DNA from: Bacteroidales bacterium
GTDB lineage: Bacteria > Bacteroidota > Bacteroidia > Bacteroidales > UBA10428
Direction: 5' to 3'
DNA: 64,000 nucleotides
Assembly: GCA_016928305.1 (NCBI GenBank)
Contig: JAFGKY010000012.1
Location: 36,291 to 100,290 of the forward strand
The notes beneath the pieces were generated by a model. That model saw only the letters and a program-made list of their open reading frames with translations, did not search any database and was not told the DNA's origin. Below, piece by piece: positions 19,556 through 30,360 of the stretch (position 1 is its first letter; each line of letters starts with the position of its first letter). The translations under genes and the position numbers were made by a program.

Positions 19556-20875
19556 TCAAAAAACAATCATTTTCGTAACATATTCTTCGGTATTAAACAG
19601 GCCCCTGATAATATAACAACCCGCGGGGAGGTTATGGTTATATATTAAGTTATACTTTCCGGAGGGAAAGGTTTTGTTTGTATAAATCCTATCCCTATTT
19701 CTACCAGCCATATCGGTTATAAACAAGGTAAAAGGTGAATCCTTCGTTGTTTCGAAACGAATGTTAATGTTTCTGTCAGCCGGATTAGGGAAGACTATTA
19801 ATCCCTGTATTGCGTCACCTCTTGTTTCTTCCCAAACGGAAGAATTCAGGATAGCCGGAACAACATGACTGTTGATGAGGAACCTTGCATCTTCCCTGTG
19901 TTCACTTGTATTACACGTGATGGCAACAACCAGGTCCAAATCAGGGACAACATAGATGAATTGTCCTCCATATCCACCGGCAAAATAGGCATGATAGCCG
20001 TTATTTTCCGTTATCCACCAGTTGTAGCCGTATTTTTCCTTATGAGGACTCCCTCCGTCCGAATGTACTGTTGTGCATGCTGAAACATAATCCGGATCAA
20101 CAATGGTATCGCCGTTCCATATACCCTGGTTGAGATAAAGAAAACCTATTTTAAGCATATCTTCAGGACGGAAAAAAGAATTATGTCCGCCGTATGTATA
20201 GCCCTGATCATCATCAGGCCAGTAAAAATCCGAAATCCCGAGCTTTGAAAAGAGTACTTCCGACGCAAATACCCTGGCATTTTTTCCGGTGGTTTTACTG
20301 ACTATAGCTGACTGTATATGTGATGCAGGAGTTGAATACCGGAAAAGGGTCCCGGGGTCGGCAACAAATTCCTGACCCAGATAAAACTCTATCATATCCG
20401 ATTTAACGGATGATGCCATATCATCATCATTTCGGAGTCCGGTGGTAAAAGACAACAGATGCTTTAACGTAATAAGGTTAAGTCTTGGATCATCGTTGAC
20501 ATGGCTGTATTCCGGGAAGAAACCCATTACAGTCTGTCCAAGGCTGTCAATATAATGTTGTTTCAACAAAATCCCCGTAAGTATACTGGTTATGCTTTTG
20601 GTGGCTGAACAGATGATATGATAATCATTCTTCCCGTACCCGTCATTAAAGTATTTCTCATAAACCAGGTAACCGTTTTTTACTACTAAAAAGGCATCCA
20701 CATAGGGCATGGATGAATATATGCTCTGTTCCATTTCCTCCATGATGGCAGCATTTATATCAGCTTCATCGAGTGATTTTCTTTGCCAGCCCTCGGTTGG
20801 CCAATATTCACGGATCTGAGCGAAAATATTTGTATCTGTCCAGATAACAATAAATAATATGAAGATAAATCGCAT
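19556..20875 (-). CDS. Serine hydrolase (class C beta-lactamase fold) with T9SS sorting domain
   Basis: SATKSITSILTG (SxxK), beta-lactamase-like layout, C-terminal GLIVFPNPADRNINI...PAGCYIIRGLFNTEEYVTKMIVF. Confidence 0.9.
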   Translation of the reverse strand: MRFIFILFIVIWTDTNIFAQIREYWPTEGWQRKSLDEADINAAIMEEMEQSIYSSMPYVDAFLVVKNGYLVYEKYFNDGYGKNDYHIICSATKSITSILTGILLKQHYIDSLGQTVMGFFPEYSHVNDDPRLNLITLKHLLSFTTGLRNDDDMASSVKSDMIEFYLGQEFVADPGTLFRYSTPASHIQSAIVSKTTGKNARVFASEVLFSKLGISDFYWPDDDQGYTYGGHNSFFRPEDMLKIGFLYLNQGIWNGDTIVDPDYVSACTTVHSDGGSPHKEKYGYNWWITENNGYHAYFAGGYGGQFIYVVPDLDLVVAITCNTSEHREDARFLINSHVVPAILNSSVWEETRGDAIQGLIVFPNPADRNINIRFETTKDSPFTLFITDMAGRNRDRIYTNKTFPSGKYNLIYNHNLPAGCYIIRGLFNTEEYVTKMIVF

Positions 20876-20917
20876 CGCGCTTTTCTAATTTAAATGATTC
20901 ATGGGTTGGATTAAAAC

Positions 20918-21916
20918 TCATTCACCAGGCGGGGTAAGCTTTATGGACACCTTTTTATCACGATCGCACACAATCCGCCCGTCCTTTATTTCCAGTTCAG
21001 CAACCTGAAGGGTACTGCGCCGCTGATCATACAGTGAGGCATCCGGCCTGCGGCCCGGATGAGTAAAATAAAAGACAAATGCACGGTTGTGGCTGACAAC
21101 AACCATGGCATGATGACCAAAACCTGCATCATCAGGGCCATTTCCTGATTCCCCAAGGATGATGCCAGGCTCACGTTGCCAGTTGACAAGGTCATCAGAG
21201 GAATACACGCCAAGTCCGTTCCAGTTGTCAACGATCATACGGTATTGACCCTTCCACTGAAACACATAAGGACCTTCCCCTCCCCTGTCGCCAATGACTT
21301 TGTGGCAACTGTCGGTCCAGTTAAATAAATCAGGACTGTCAGCATAATAAATGGATTTATGATCGGCCTCATTATTATAATACATCCGCCACTTTTTGTC
21401 GGGCATCCGGAAAATACAGGCATCAATTACTTTCTCCGATGCAAGTTTCAGTGTTGACACATATTTCCAGTTGATCAGGTTTTTACTGGTGAGATGCACG
21501 ATATAACGCGGGTGCTTCCAGTCTGCAAAAACACCAGGCACATATGTAAGAAACATGTGATACAAGCCCTTATCATAAATCACTTCAGGAGCCCAGTGCG
21601 TATAGCCGCTGTCAGGTCTGTACTGAATATCGCAGGTATCACGGTATTTCCAGGTTGCTCCGCCATCTGATGACTCGGCGATGCCAATCCGTGTACCATG
21701 CACCCATGTTACACCGTCAAGGGTTGTGTCATTCGCACGGCGGTTGGTATACAGCATAAACCATTTCTTTTCGTGATGATTCCATATCACCACAGGGTCA
21801 GCGGCTCCGTCGAAGACCGGATCGCGGAACAGCGGCTTATCGGCAGGCATCTCAATATCCCGGGTCATCAGACAGGTAAGAGGCAGGAACATCAACAAGA
21901 GAAAAGAAAGCTTCAT
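20918..21916 (-). CDS. GH43/GH117-like five-bladed beta-propeller glycosidase (lipoprotein)
   Basis: FRDPVFDGAADPVVIWNHHEKKWFMLYT, YTHWAPEVIYDKGLYHMFLTY, VIDACIFRMPDKKWRMYY; start moved to MKLSFLLLMFLPLTC because the longer ORF overlaps the upstream gene. Confidence 0.75.
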   Translation of the reverse strand: MKLSFLLLMFLPLTCLMTRDIEMPADKPLFRDPVFDGAADPVVIWNHHEKKWFMLYTNRRANDTTLDGVTWVHGTRIGIAESSDGGATWKYRDTCDIQYRPDSGYTHWAPEVIYDKGLYHMFLTYVPGVFADWKHPRYIVHLTSKNLINWKYVSTLKLASEKVIDACIFRMPDKKWRMYYNNEADHKSIYYADSPDLFNWTDSCHKVIGDRGGEGPYVFQWKGQYRMIVDNWNGLGVYSSDDLVNWQREPGIILGESGNGPDDAGFGHHAMVVVSHNRAFVFYFTHPGRRPDASLYDQRRSTLQVAELEIKDGRIVCDRDKKVSIKLTPPGE

Positions 21917-21978
21917 GATCCCTGTTTTAATCCAAAGATATGACAACATCATTAATATTCGACAGGGAAATTCCATGG

Positions 21979-22611
21979 TCATTCTTTCAGGAGCCTTATA
22001 CCTATTATAGTGAATGCCAGACTGTATATACACAGCCCCACCATTGTCAGGAACATCAGTGAAAAATGGCCTGCCCCATAGAGAAGGATGCCTAACATCA
22101 ACATCCAGGGAACCGGTTTACCGAATCTTCTGCTTCTTACCAATGCAACAGCTGTCAATATTGAACCCGTAAATAATGATACCAACATGATAGCAATATA
22201 AGCTTTGAACTGGGGACTGACAATAAAAATCCAGCTTCTTACAAAAGATATATATTGATCATTTGCACAAACCACAGGCCATATAAATGTATCCCACGTC
22301 AATGTTGCAAACTCACAAAAAATTCCCAGTACCAATAATACTATCCCTATCAGCAGGAGCGGACCCCCGGATTCATAAATTGTATGGTAAATACCGAAAA
22401 CGGCAAAAATCCCAAAAACACTCGACAGCAGACCCATTAATGAAACAAGGAACCATTCCGGATCCATGATCATCAGGCTGTAGTCATTCCGGCCTTCAGC
22501 AATCGGCAGTAAAAGCCAGGAAAGAAGTATCCAGAGCAGACAAAAGAATGCAAAGCCAAAGGAGGCTATGGCCGTATGTCTTTTTAATGTTTTCTGATTC
22601 ATATCATTCAA
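21979..22611 (-). CDS. Multi-pass membrane protein of unknown function
   Basis: About six predicted hydrophobic helices; no recognised family. Confidence 0.6.
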   Translation of the reverse strand: MNDMNQKTLKRHTAIASFGFAFFCLLWILLSWLLLPIAEGRNDYSLMIMDPEWFLVSLMGLLSSVFGIFAVFGIYHTIYESGGPLLLIGIVLLVLGIFCEFATLTWDTFIWPVVCANDQYISFVRSWIFIVSPQFKAYIAIMLVSLFTGSILTAVALVRSRRFGKPVPWMLMLGILLYGAGHFSLMFLTMVGLCIYSLAFTIIGIRLLKE

Positions 22612-22716
22612 GATTTTTATGGTTTGTTTTAAACAGCAAAACCGGTTCCGGGAAAGGTTCCGGATACATCATCACGAACGGAATATGTGCATGGTGTTCC
22701 CGGGAAGTTGCCCTTT

Positions 22717-23208
22717 TCAATCTGCTGCAAACGAAAAGTGCATCTGAACCATTACCCAGTTATTGTCTCTTTTTTCCAGTATTCCTGTCCACCGCGTGTT
22801 TTCCCAGTTTGCCGGCTGACCTTTCCATTCGTTGATGTCATCAAGAATACAGTAAAACCATGCAACATCGCATGATCTGGAGAAAGTAATCTTCAGATCG
22901 TCAATGTCATATCGTATGGCTTTAAAATCAGGACTCATCCAAAATGCCTCGGCTTTTTTAAATTCCTGAAATCCTTTCACAATGTTGCCATCGGGGTGAA
23001 CTTCAACATAATTGGAATCGTTGGCGATAACGCCATACAACAATGCGATATCTTTGTTCTTCGCCCAGCCAATGCTGTTATGGATTGCGGTTTCAACCCG
23101 CTGTTTTTCGCTGTTACTATCGCAATTCTTTTTATCTGCCGTACAGGTCATTATTAAAAGACAGAGGCCAACAACGGGCAACGCAATATGGATATTCAAG
23201 CTGTTCAT
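22717..23208 (-). CDS. Nuclear transport factor 2 (SnoaL-like) family lipoprotein
   Basis: Lipobox-like LLIMTC; VETAIHNSIGWAKNKDIALLYGVIANDSNYVEVHPDG; WKGQPANWENTRWTGILEKRDNNWVMVQMHFS. Confidence 0.8.
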   Translation of the reverse strand: MNSLNIHIALPVVGLCLLIMTCTADKKNCDSNSEKQRVETAIHNSIGWAKNKDIALLYGVIANDSNYVEVHPDGNIVKGFQEFKKAEAFWMSPDFKAIRYDIDDLKITFSRSCDVAWFYCILDDINEWKGQPANWENTRWTGILEKRDNNWVMVQMHFSFAAD

Positions 23209-23246
23209 AGGGTATTATTTTAATGCATACAAGATAAAATAAATTG

Positions 23247-23906
23247 TCAGATCGGCAAAAATAGTTTCCGGTCAACTTCATCAAAACTTCGTATTTTTTG
23301 AAAGTTCCATCGCTTATAATCCCGATGACCTGAATCAACAATAATAATTTTTCCGACGCCTGCCTTTTCCGCTGCAATTATACCGGTATAAGAATCTTCA
23401 AATACAAGGGTTTCATTTGCCATAATACCTAAAACGCCAATTGCTTTCCGGAAAATCTGCGGATGGGGTTTGCTCCTTATGCTGCCATCATTTAAAATCA
23501 CCCTGGAAGGATCAAAAAATGAATTCAATCCGAAGTGCTTAAAATAGAAATCAACATTCTCAGGTCCTGAGGCAGTTGCTATGGTGCAAGGGATTCTGTT
23601 CATGTTTAAGAATTGCAGGAATGCTACAGCACCCGGTGCGAGCTTCATGTCGGTTTGCAGACACAATTGTTGATAGATCCCTTCCTTTTCAAGGATAAAT
23701 TTGTTCATCTCAGCTTCTGTCAATTGCCTGGTAAAAAGCGTACCCAGTATATCGTGATTGTTTCTGCCGTGAATCTTTTCATTCTTTTCATTATCGGGTA
23801 ATCTTATACCATGCTTTTCAAGGAACAAATCCCAGGCTTTGTTGTGGAGCCGGGTATCCCAAAAAAGTGTCCCGTTAAAATCAAAAACCACACCTTTCAG
23901 CTTCAT
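23247..23906 (-). CDS. HAD superfamily hydrolase (beta-phosphoglucomutase-like), DxN variant
   Basis: VVFDFNGTLF motif I, IATASGPENVDFYFKHFGL, KPHPQIFRKA, VFEDSYTGIIAAEKAG. Confidence 0.88.
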   Translation of the reverse strand: MKLKGVVFDFNGTLFWDTRLHNKAWDLFLEKHGIRLPDNEKNEKIHGRNNHDILGTLFTRQLTEAEMNKFILEKEGIYQQLCLQTDMKLAPGAVAFLQFLNMNRIPCTIATASGPENVDFYFKHFGLNSFFDPSRVILNDGSIRSKPHPQIFRKAIGVLGIMANETLVFEDSYTGIIAAEKAGVGKIIIVDSGHRDYKRWNFQKIRSFDEVDRKLFLPI

Positions 23907-24163
23907 CAGATTATCGCTGGTTTAATACGTATAGCAATATAACCGATACTGTATATATTGCAATTTATTTTCATACCAATTTACAGGATTTCTTTGAATT
24001 TGCTGAAATCCGGTCGCCGTATCCTTATTGTTCAGGTATCTTTTCCTGTTATCGGCACAAAACGTTCTGAAGCGGAACCGGATTAATAGAAATGACTGCA
24101 ATTTATTATCATCCTGTTGTTTTATTGAATGCATGCTATATCTTTACTTTCTATGAATCATAA

Positions 24164-25495
24164 ATGTATGCATCCATGAAGATTATATCCTTACTTGCTG
24201 TTTATCCTGTTTTTCTGTATGTCTGTCTTACATCTTCCTTCAGCCAGGCATTTGTAAAGGCGGAAGGAAAGCGTTTTGTCATGGATAATGAATCCTATTA
24301 TTTTGCAGGGGTTAATATGTGGTATGCATGTTACCTTGGTGCAACGCCTGAAGGACGCATACGGCTGGTACATGAACTGGACACGCTCAGATCGCTGGGT
24401 ATTACAAATATCCGGATTGCAGGCGGTACGGAAAAATCAGCACTTACGCATGCTCTTAAGAAGGCCCTACAGCAGTCTCCCGGAGTTTATGACACCACAC
24501 TGCTTAAAGGACTTGACTTTGCTCTTGCCGAAATGGGGAAAAGAGGCATGAAAGCTGTAGTATTTCTCACAAACTTCTGGCCCTGGTCGGGTGGTATGGC
24601 ACAATATGTTAACTGGGTTACCGGTGATAGTATCCCTGATCCCGATATCACCAATGACTGGCGTGACTGGCAGAAGTTCATGGATTTCAGTGCATCGTTT
24701 TACACCAATGACAGTGCAAATGTTTTATTCCGCAATCATATAAACATGCTGGTCAACCGTGTCAATAAATTCACGGATTGCCGGTATAAAGATGACGCGG
24801 TCATCATGGCGTGGGAGCTTGCCAATGAACCACGGCCCTGTCCCGACGTACCGATAAAAGAGGTAAATATACCCGCTTTTATTTCCTGGGCGCATCAGAC
24901 GGCCGCTTATATTCATTCCATCGACTCCAATCACCTGGTTACCACGGGCACGGAAGGCAAGGTTGGCTGCAGACAGGATACGGCTGTATTCCTGCAACTT
25001 CATGAAAGTCCTTTTATAGACTACGCCAACTTTCATCTCTGGCCCAGGAACTGGCAATGGTTTGATTGCACTCATATGGATCAGACTCTCGAAAGTTCGA
25101 AACAGAAGGCTATTGAATATGTTAACCTTCATATATCACTGGCTGAAAAACTGGGTAAACCTGTCACCCTTGAAGAATTCGGGCTTGAACGCGACAGTTG
25201 TCTTGCTGCTCCGGGCACACCCGTTAACGCCCGTGACAGCTACCTCAAAACATTGTTCGACAAGGTATACCAAAACGCAGCCAATGGGGGACCGCTGGTT
25301 GGCACCAACATTTGGGCATGGGGAGGATTTGGTAAACCTTTCCCCCGGGCACAGGTACTCGATTATGCTGATGCTTTACTGGGTGATCCACTGGAAGAGA
25401 TGCAGGGTTTGAACTCAGTATATGCCACCGATACCTCCACACTTTTCATCCTCAGGAATCATGCGGAAAAAATGAATTCACTTTCCGGCAGATAA
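24164..25495 (+). CDS. Glycoside hydrolase family 5 (cellulase/mannanase-like)
   Basis: MAWELANEPRPC (acid/base), VTLEEFGLERD (nucleophile), FAGVNMWYACYLG. Confidence 0.88.
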   Translation: MYASMKIISLLAVYPVFLYVCLTSSFSQAFVKAEGKRFVMDNESYYFAGVNMWYACYLGATPEGRIRLVHELDTLRSLGITNIRIAGGTEKSALTHALKKALQQSPGVYDTTLLKGLDFALAEMGKRGMKAVVFLTNFWPWSGGMAQYVNWVTGDSIPDPDITNDWRDWQKFMDFSASFYTNDSANVLFRNHINMLVNRVNKFTDCRYKDDAVIMAWELANEPRPCPDVPIKEVNIPAFISWAHQTAAYIHSIDSNHLVTTGTEGKVGCRQDTAVFLQLHESPFIDYANFHLWPRNWQWFDCTHMDQTLESSKQKAIEYVNLHISLAEKLGKPVTLEEFGLERDSCLAAPGTPVNARDSYLKTLFDKVYQNAANGGPLVGTNIWAWGGFGKPFPRAQVLDYADALLGDPLEEMQGLNSVYATDTSTLFILRNHAEKMNSLSGR

Positions 25496-25574
25496 AAGGG
25501 AAAGCTAATGGAAGAAGATTTAGGTTGGTAGTGCAAATTAAGGGTTAATGCAAATCAATCGCCGTTAATGCAAA

Positions 25575-25722
25575 TTAATTGCCGTCTGCTTTAGCTGACG
25601 GGGAGAAATGGAGCAGTAAGAACTTGGCTTTAGCCTCATTGTATATTAATATGCAGCTAAAGACTTATCAACTAACACTTTTGTATCTGTATCCGTTGAC
25701 TAAAGTCAACGGCAATAATTAC
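25575..25722. repeat. MITE/REP-like element with palindromic ends
   Basis: CCGTCTGCTTTAGCTGACGG (25582-25601) and CCGTTGACTAAAGTCAACGG (25693-25712) flanked by inverted AATTAATTGCCGT/ACGGCAATAATT. Confidence 0.65.
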
Positions 25723-25811
25723 CCTTATTTCGCATCAGTAGTTATTAGTGAGCAGGCCAAAAGCTGAAGAAGGTAATCGATAATCCTGCAGTGCAGGCAA
25801 GCAATCACAAC

Positions 25812-27677
25812 TCAAATTTTTCTATAAATACCCGTCTTCACTCTACCCGAACAGCCATTTTTCAGAAACAAGGCTGCTTTAACGACAGTATCCCGGTTAA
25901 GATAAAAAGGATTCCTGTATATTGGTGATGTGGCAGTCGGTTCCGAGCCATCGGTGGTGTACTTTATTTCACCGAAAGGATAGGGATTAACCAGTTCAAC
26001 CCGGATGGTATCTTTAAAATGAGTGGTATCCGGAAGGCCTTCGACAGAAGGAACATAATAATGTATATCCTTAGAGGTCAGAAGATCAAGCTGGTTTTCA
26101 AGTCTGGTTAAAAACCCGGCATAATCCTTACCTGTAGCAGGAGTCCATACGACTTCTGCCAGTGCTATCGCACGGGGGAGAGCCATATATTCAACATGGT
26201 TCCCGGACAGCATGTATTCGGTCCACAGGTTTCCCTGTGCACCCAGGATATGTTTTGCCTCCTCGCCGGTCAATACCTCAGGAACAGGTTCGTAGGAATA
26301 GGTTTTTTCAAGACTTATAAAACCGCCTATGGCCAGGGGTTCAATATGCCGATCCAGACTCTGGTAATAATCAAAATAACAATGTGTGACGGGAGTCATC
26401 ACCGCATTATGATGCATCCCGGCTGCAGCGATGCCACCTTCAGTACCGCGCCACGACATAACGGTAGCGTTTTCAGCCAGTCCGCCTTCCAGTATCTCAT
26501 CCCAGCCGATCAATATTCTTCCCTTTTCCGTGAGAAATTTGTCGATACGCCGGATAAAATAACTCTGCAGTTCATTTTCGTCCATCAGCTGTTCGTCTTT
26601 TATTCTCTTCTGGCATTTGGGACATCGTCTCCATTCGGTTTTGTCAGCTTCATCACCGCCGATATGAATATATTTTGACGGGAAAAGCTCCATCACTTCG
26701 GAGAGGATATCTTCGAGGAACAGGAAAGTACTGTCGTTCCCCGCACAATATATATCGGTGATGGGCCATACGCCTCCCGGAGGAACACCAATAGGCACCT
26801 GCCTGCATGAATATTCAGGGTGGGCAGCTATCGCTGATGAAACATGAGCCGGCATTTCAATTTCGGGAACCACGGTGATAAAGCGTTGTGCTGCATAGGC
26901 TACAATATCCTTTATTTCTTCCTGTGTATAAAATCCGCCATAGGTGGCTCTTTCACCCGGCTGCTGCACGGGACGCTCATTCCAGGGCAGCCCTTCATGA
27001 TCCACACGCCAGGCACCGACTTCGGTGAGCCTGGGGTATTTTTTAATCTCAATGCGCCAACCCTGGTCATCTACGAGATGCCAGTGAAATGTATTAAGTT
27101 TATGCAATGCCAGGATATCGATGTACTTCTTTACGAATTCCTTATCAAAAAAATGACGGCTCACATCCAGGTGCAGTCCGCGCCATAGGAAGCGCGGATA
27201 GTCAGTTATTTCAAGGCAGGGTAAGGTCCGCAGATCACCTGCTCTCTTTTGGGCAAAGAGAATCTGTGACAATGATTGCACGCCGTAAAATACACCTTGC
27301 GGGCTTTTTCCTGTAATGACGATATGTTTTTTATCGATTTTCAGGCTATAACCTTCATCCTGTTGTATGGCAGGATCAATAACGAATGCAATGGTGCCTT
27401 TGGCCCGTTCCTTTTTGTAATACTTTGACTGTACTCTTTTGCTTGTCAGAAAAGTATAAAAGTCTTTCAGGTATTCCGCACTGAAGGCAAGATCCTTATG
27501 GGAATAACCAATTACTGTTTTTGCAGGCAAAGTAAATGTCTCTGCCGATTTCACCATGCTAACCGGAGCAGGTATAAGCGGGATATCTTTTGTTATTTGT
27601 GCCTGCATAATTTGTGTTATTCCTTCCACGGCCATAAAGCTCATCAATAAAATGATATATGTATAACCGGATTTCAT
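25812..27677 (-). CDS. Beta-N-acetylhexosaminidase (GH20)
   Basis: RGLHLDVSRHFFDKEFVKKYIDILALHKLNTFHWHLVDDQGWR and YIHIGGDEADKTEW. Confidence 0.96.
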   Translation of the reverse strand: MKSGYTYIILLMSFMAVEGITQIMQAQITKDIPLIPAPVSMVKSAETFTLPAKTVIGYSHKDLAFSAEYLKDFYTFLTSKRVQSKYYKKERAKGTIAFVIDPAIQQDEGYSLKIDKKHIVITGKSPQGVFYGVQSLSQILFAQKRAGDLRTLPCLEITDYPRFLWRGLHLDVSRHFFDKEFVKKYIDILALHKLNTFHWHLVDDQGWRIEIKKYPRLTEVGAWRVDHEGLPWNERPVQQPGERATYGGFYTQEEIKDIVAYAAQRFITVVPEIEMPAHVSSAIAAHPEYSCRQVPIGVPPGGVWPITDIYCAGNDSTFLFLEDILSEVMELFPSKYIHIGGDEADKTEWRRCPKCQKRIKDEQLMDENELQSYFIRRIDKFLTEKGRILIGWDEILEGGLAENATVMSWRGTEGGIAAAGMHHNAVMTPVTHCYFDYYQSLDRHIEPLAIGGFISLEKTYSYEPVPEVLTGEEAKHILGAQGNLWTEYMLSGNHVEYMALPRAIALAEVVWTPATGKDYAGFLTRLENQLDLLTSKDIHYYVPSVEGLPDTTHFKDTIRVELVNPYPFGEIKYTTDGSEPTATSPIYRNPFYLNRDTVVKAALFLKNGCSGRVKTGIYRKI

Positions 27678-27834
27678 AGTAAAAAGGATTTTGTTCTTTT
27701 AATTTTTCTTTAAGGTAGACATATTTCCCGGAATTTCCCATGTGCTTTCTTAAAGATCCCAAATACGCCAGGGTAAAACTGAAACATAGTATTGTGTCAG
27801 TGGTCCGGATGGATCGGAGTGAAGCGTTCATACA

Positions 27835-30291
27835 TCAGAATGTCAGCTGTATACTCGCCCTTATTCCGAATGGACTTACATCGGGATGGTCAAGGTATGA
27901 AAACCGCCATACAGCATCAATTCTGATGAGCCTGAAAATATTCTCAATGCCGACACTGGCTTCAATGTATGGTTTGCTCAGGCCATCCAGTCCCTCAGGA
28001 AATCTCATCAGTTTCTTGTTCTTATCGGAAAGACGTCCCAACAATACGTTGCAGCCTGCTACTTCCCTCCAGTGAAGCTTTCGAAGCAAGGGTATCCGGT
28101 TGAGAAAAAAACCTTCGAGATGCTGTTCAGCAAAAAGGCTGACATATTCATCACTGACGAATTCGTAATAATTCATCATGTTAAATGCCATCGGATCATA
28201 AGCATAGGTTTCATTGCCTTCATGCAGCTTGAGCAAAGGGTACGGTAATGTTCCCCATACCTTTCCTCCTGTCAGTCTGTACCTCAGGAAACCAAAGGGA
28301 TTTGTCTCCAGCCTGTCAGAAATCCTAAGCATGATTTTAAAGTATTCATAGGAACTCCCTAAAAATCCATCGGGGCTGTATGTCAGGTCGAGGTCCAGGG
28401 ACGGGTATTTCGAGCCAAGGCTTTTGCGTTCAAATTTTCCCAGCAGGAACTTTTCACGGTAAGCAAAATGTGTGCTAAGTGTGATTTCAGTCGAGGTGAG
28501 TGAAGAACTGGCAATCGTGTCACCGGGTGTATAATACTCGAACAGAACATATTCGGTCGAATAGGTGGTTTGATGGCAGAATCTTATTGTATTGGAAAAT
28601 CCCTGCACCCATTCGTTTTCATAAAAGAAATTGAACTGATCGACCATGGCCAGCTTCTTATTTGGGTTACGTCGGAGTATGGAGGTTAAAAAATTATCAT
28701 CGAGAAAAGCATTTTCGCTTTTGCCCAATTGTCGCAAATCATGGAAATAGGAAAAACCCACACCTCTTCTGGGGTTTGTATTAAACATATACCCCAGGTC
28801 AACTCCGTATTTGATCCTGTCGTCACGGAATCCATAGGCAAAATGTCCGCCGAATCTTACTTTTGTGCTGAAATTGTTACTGGTTCTTGCTCCCAGTTTC
28901 AACCGCAGTCCTTCGATAGGATTAGCGCTGATAAATGTATAGTAGGGACCAAACTCAACCGGTCCGGTCACTATATAATAGTCTAATAGCGTTTCAAAAA
29001 TACCATAGTACAATTTGTATATAGGGACATTTTTTACGGAATCCACCATTTCATAAACCCCGTTATCTTCCTCGCTCAATACGGTTTTCCGGTTGCTTTC
29101 CCAAAAGGATGTTTCTTTGTCAATTTCATCTTCTTTCACATACGTGTTGGTAGTCATTTTTTTCACCGATTCAGGTATCGGACTGTCAAAAAATATGCTG
29201 TCATATACGGCTTCTTTCCGGCCAAAGAAACCATATGATTTTTCAACAATATTGAAATCAATAACCAGGTCTTCATTGGTAAGAAACCAGATGGTATCGT
29301 TTATCTGGTCGTATTCGAGCGTTACGATCATATCCCTTAAAAAATTGAGGTTGACATCGGTAGATACCCTCAGCTGCCATTTTTTAATGGCATAGGAAGT
29401 ATCTGCGACCCAAAAAAAGCCATGAAAAGTTCTTTCCTGTTTACGCCTTGGCTTGAATGCTATTTTATGACACCAGTGTCCATCAATGGTAGCGCTATCC
29501 TCAAGGATATATTTGTAATATAAACGGCCAAAATCAGCAATCGGACTAACAAAACTGGGTTCGAAAAAGTTAACGAAGTTTTCATAAAGATTCATCTGCT
29601 GGTACATCCTGCCCGTGTATTGTGAGAAAGTCTTGTTCTCGATACCGCTTATCTGAAAAGCTTCAATTACTTCACGGTTTATCGGTGGATTATCGGAATA
29701 ATATACTTTTGAGACAGTCTCGGAAATCAGCATAGGCAGGTAATTCTTGTTAAATACCTCCGATGAGTCCATATAGTCAAAAATAAAACCGAAGTCTTTC
29801 ATAAAACGTCTATCCTTCAAACCCTCGCCGACATTATTCATGTCAAGCCGAAGTTTGGTGTAAGCTCTGTACTGATAAGAATGCAGGCGGGAAGGATCGT
29901 TCTGCTTTTTATGCTCATTGATATTTCTTAAATAGCGGAAGGCTGGATTTTCTCCCGGTCTCACGGTCACCGTCTCGAGTGCTATGCTTCTCGGAACCAG
30001 CCGTACTGTAATAACCTGTTCCTTCCCTTTTTGCACCGGAAGGCGAACCATTTCATACCCGACATTGGAAACAAGCAGGGTATCAGTAGGCTTACTGGTG
30101 GAGAGAAAAAAGGATCCGTCGGTTTCACTGATGACGCCAACCGGACTGTGCTGAAAACCGACCGAAGTATAGGAGACCGGTTCATTTGTTTCAGCATCAA
30201 CAACCTTACCTGTTATGACCGTTTTTTGTGAATACAGGCAATAATTGGCGAATAGGAAAAACAATGTAAGACAAATCCGGAATTTAACCAT
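27835..30291 (-). CDS. DUF5686 and carboxypeptidase regulatory-like domain-containing protein
   Basis: TVITGKVVDAETNEPVSYTSVGFQ N-terminal plug-like domain, then a large beta-barrel with DUF5686 features. Confidence 0.88.
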   Translation of the reverse strand: MVKFRICLTLFFLFANYCLYSQKTVITGKVVDAETNEPVSYTSVGFQHSPVGVISETDGSFFLSTSKPTDTLLVSNVGYEMVRLPVQKGKEQVITVRLVPRSIALETVTVRPGENPAFRYLRNINEHKKQNDPSRLHSYQYRAYTKLRLDMNNVGEGLKDRRFMKDFGFIFDYMDSSEVFNKNYLPMLISETVSKVYYSDNPPINREVIEAFQISGIENKTFSQYTGRMYQQMNLYENFVNFFEPSFVSPIADFGRLYYKYILEDSATIDGHWCHKIAFKPRRKQERTFHGFFWVADTSYAIKKWQLRVSTDVNLNFLRDMIVTLEYDQINDTIWFLTNEDLVIDFNIVEKSYGFFGRKEAVYDSIFFDSPIPESVKKMTTNTYVKEDEIDKETSFWESNRKTVLSEEDNGVYEMVDSVKNVPIYKLYYGIFETLLDYYIVTGPVEFGPYYTFISANPIEGLRLKLGARTSNNFSTKVRFGGHFAYGFRDDRIKYGVDLGYMFNTNPRRGVGFSYFHDLRQLGKSENAFLDDNFLTSILRRNPNKKLAMVDQFNFFYENEWVQGFSNTIRFCHQTTYSTEYVLFEYYTPGDTIASSSLTSTEITLSTHFAYREKFLLGKFERKSLGSKYPSLDLDLTYSPDGFLGSSYEYFKIMLRISDRLETNPFGFLRYRLTGGKVWGTLPYPLLKLHEGNETYAYDPMAFNMMNYYEFVSDEYVSLFAEQHLEGFFLNRIPLLRKLHWREVAGCNVLLGRLSDKNKKLMRFPEGLDGLSKPYIEASVGIENIFRLIRIDAVWRFSYLDHPDVSPFGIRASIQLTF

Positions 30292-30360
30292 TCAATGCTG
30301 GCGAATTTAGAGGGTATGCTTTCAAAGATATTTTTGTATACAATCAGGGTTTATCTCTTT

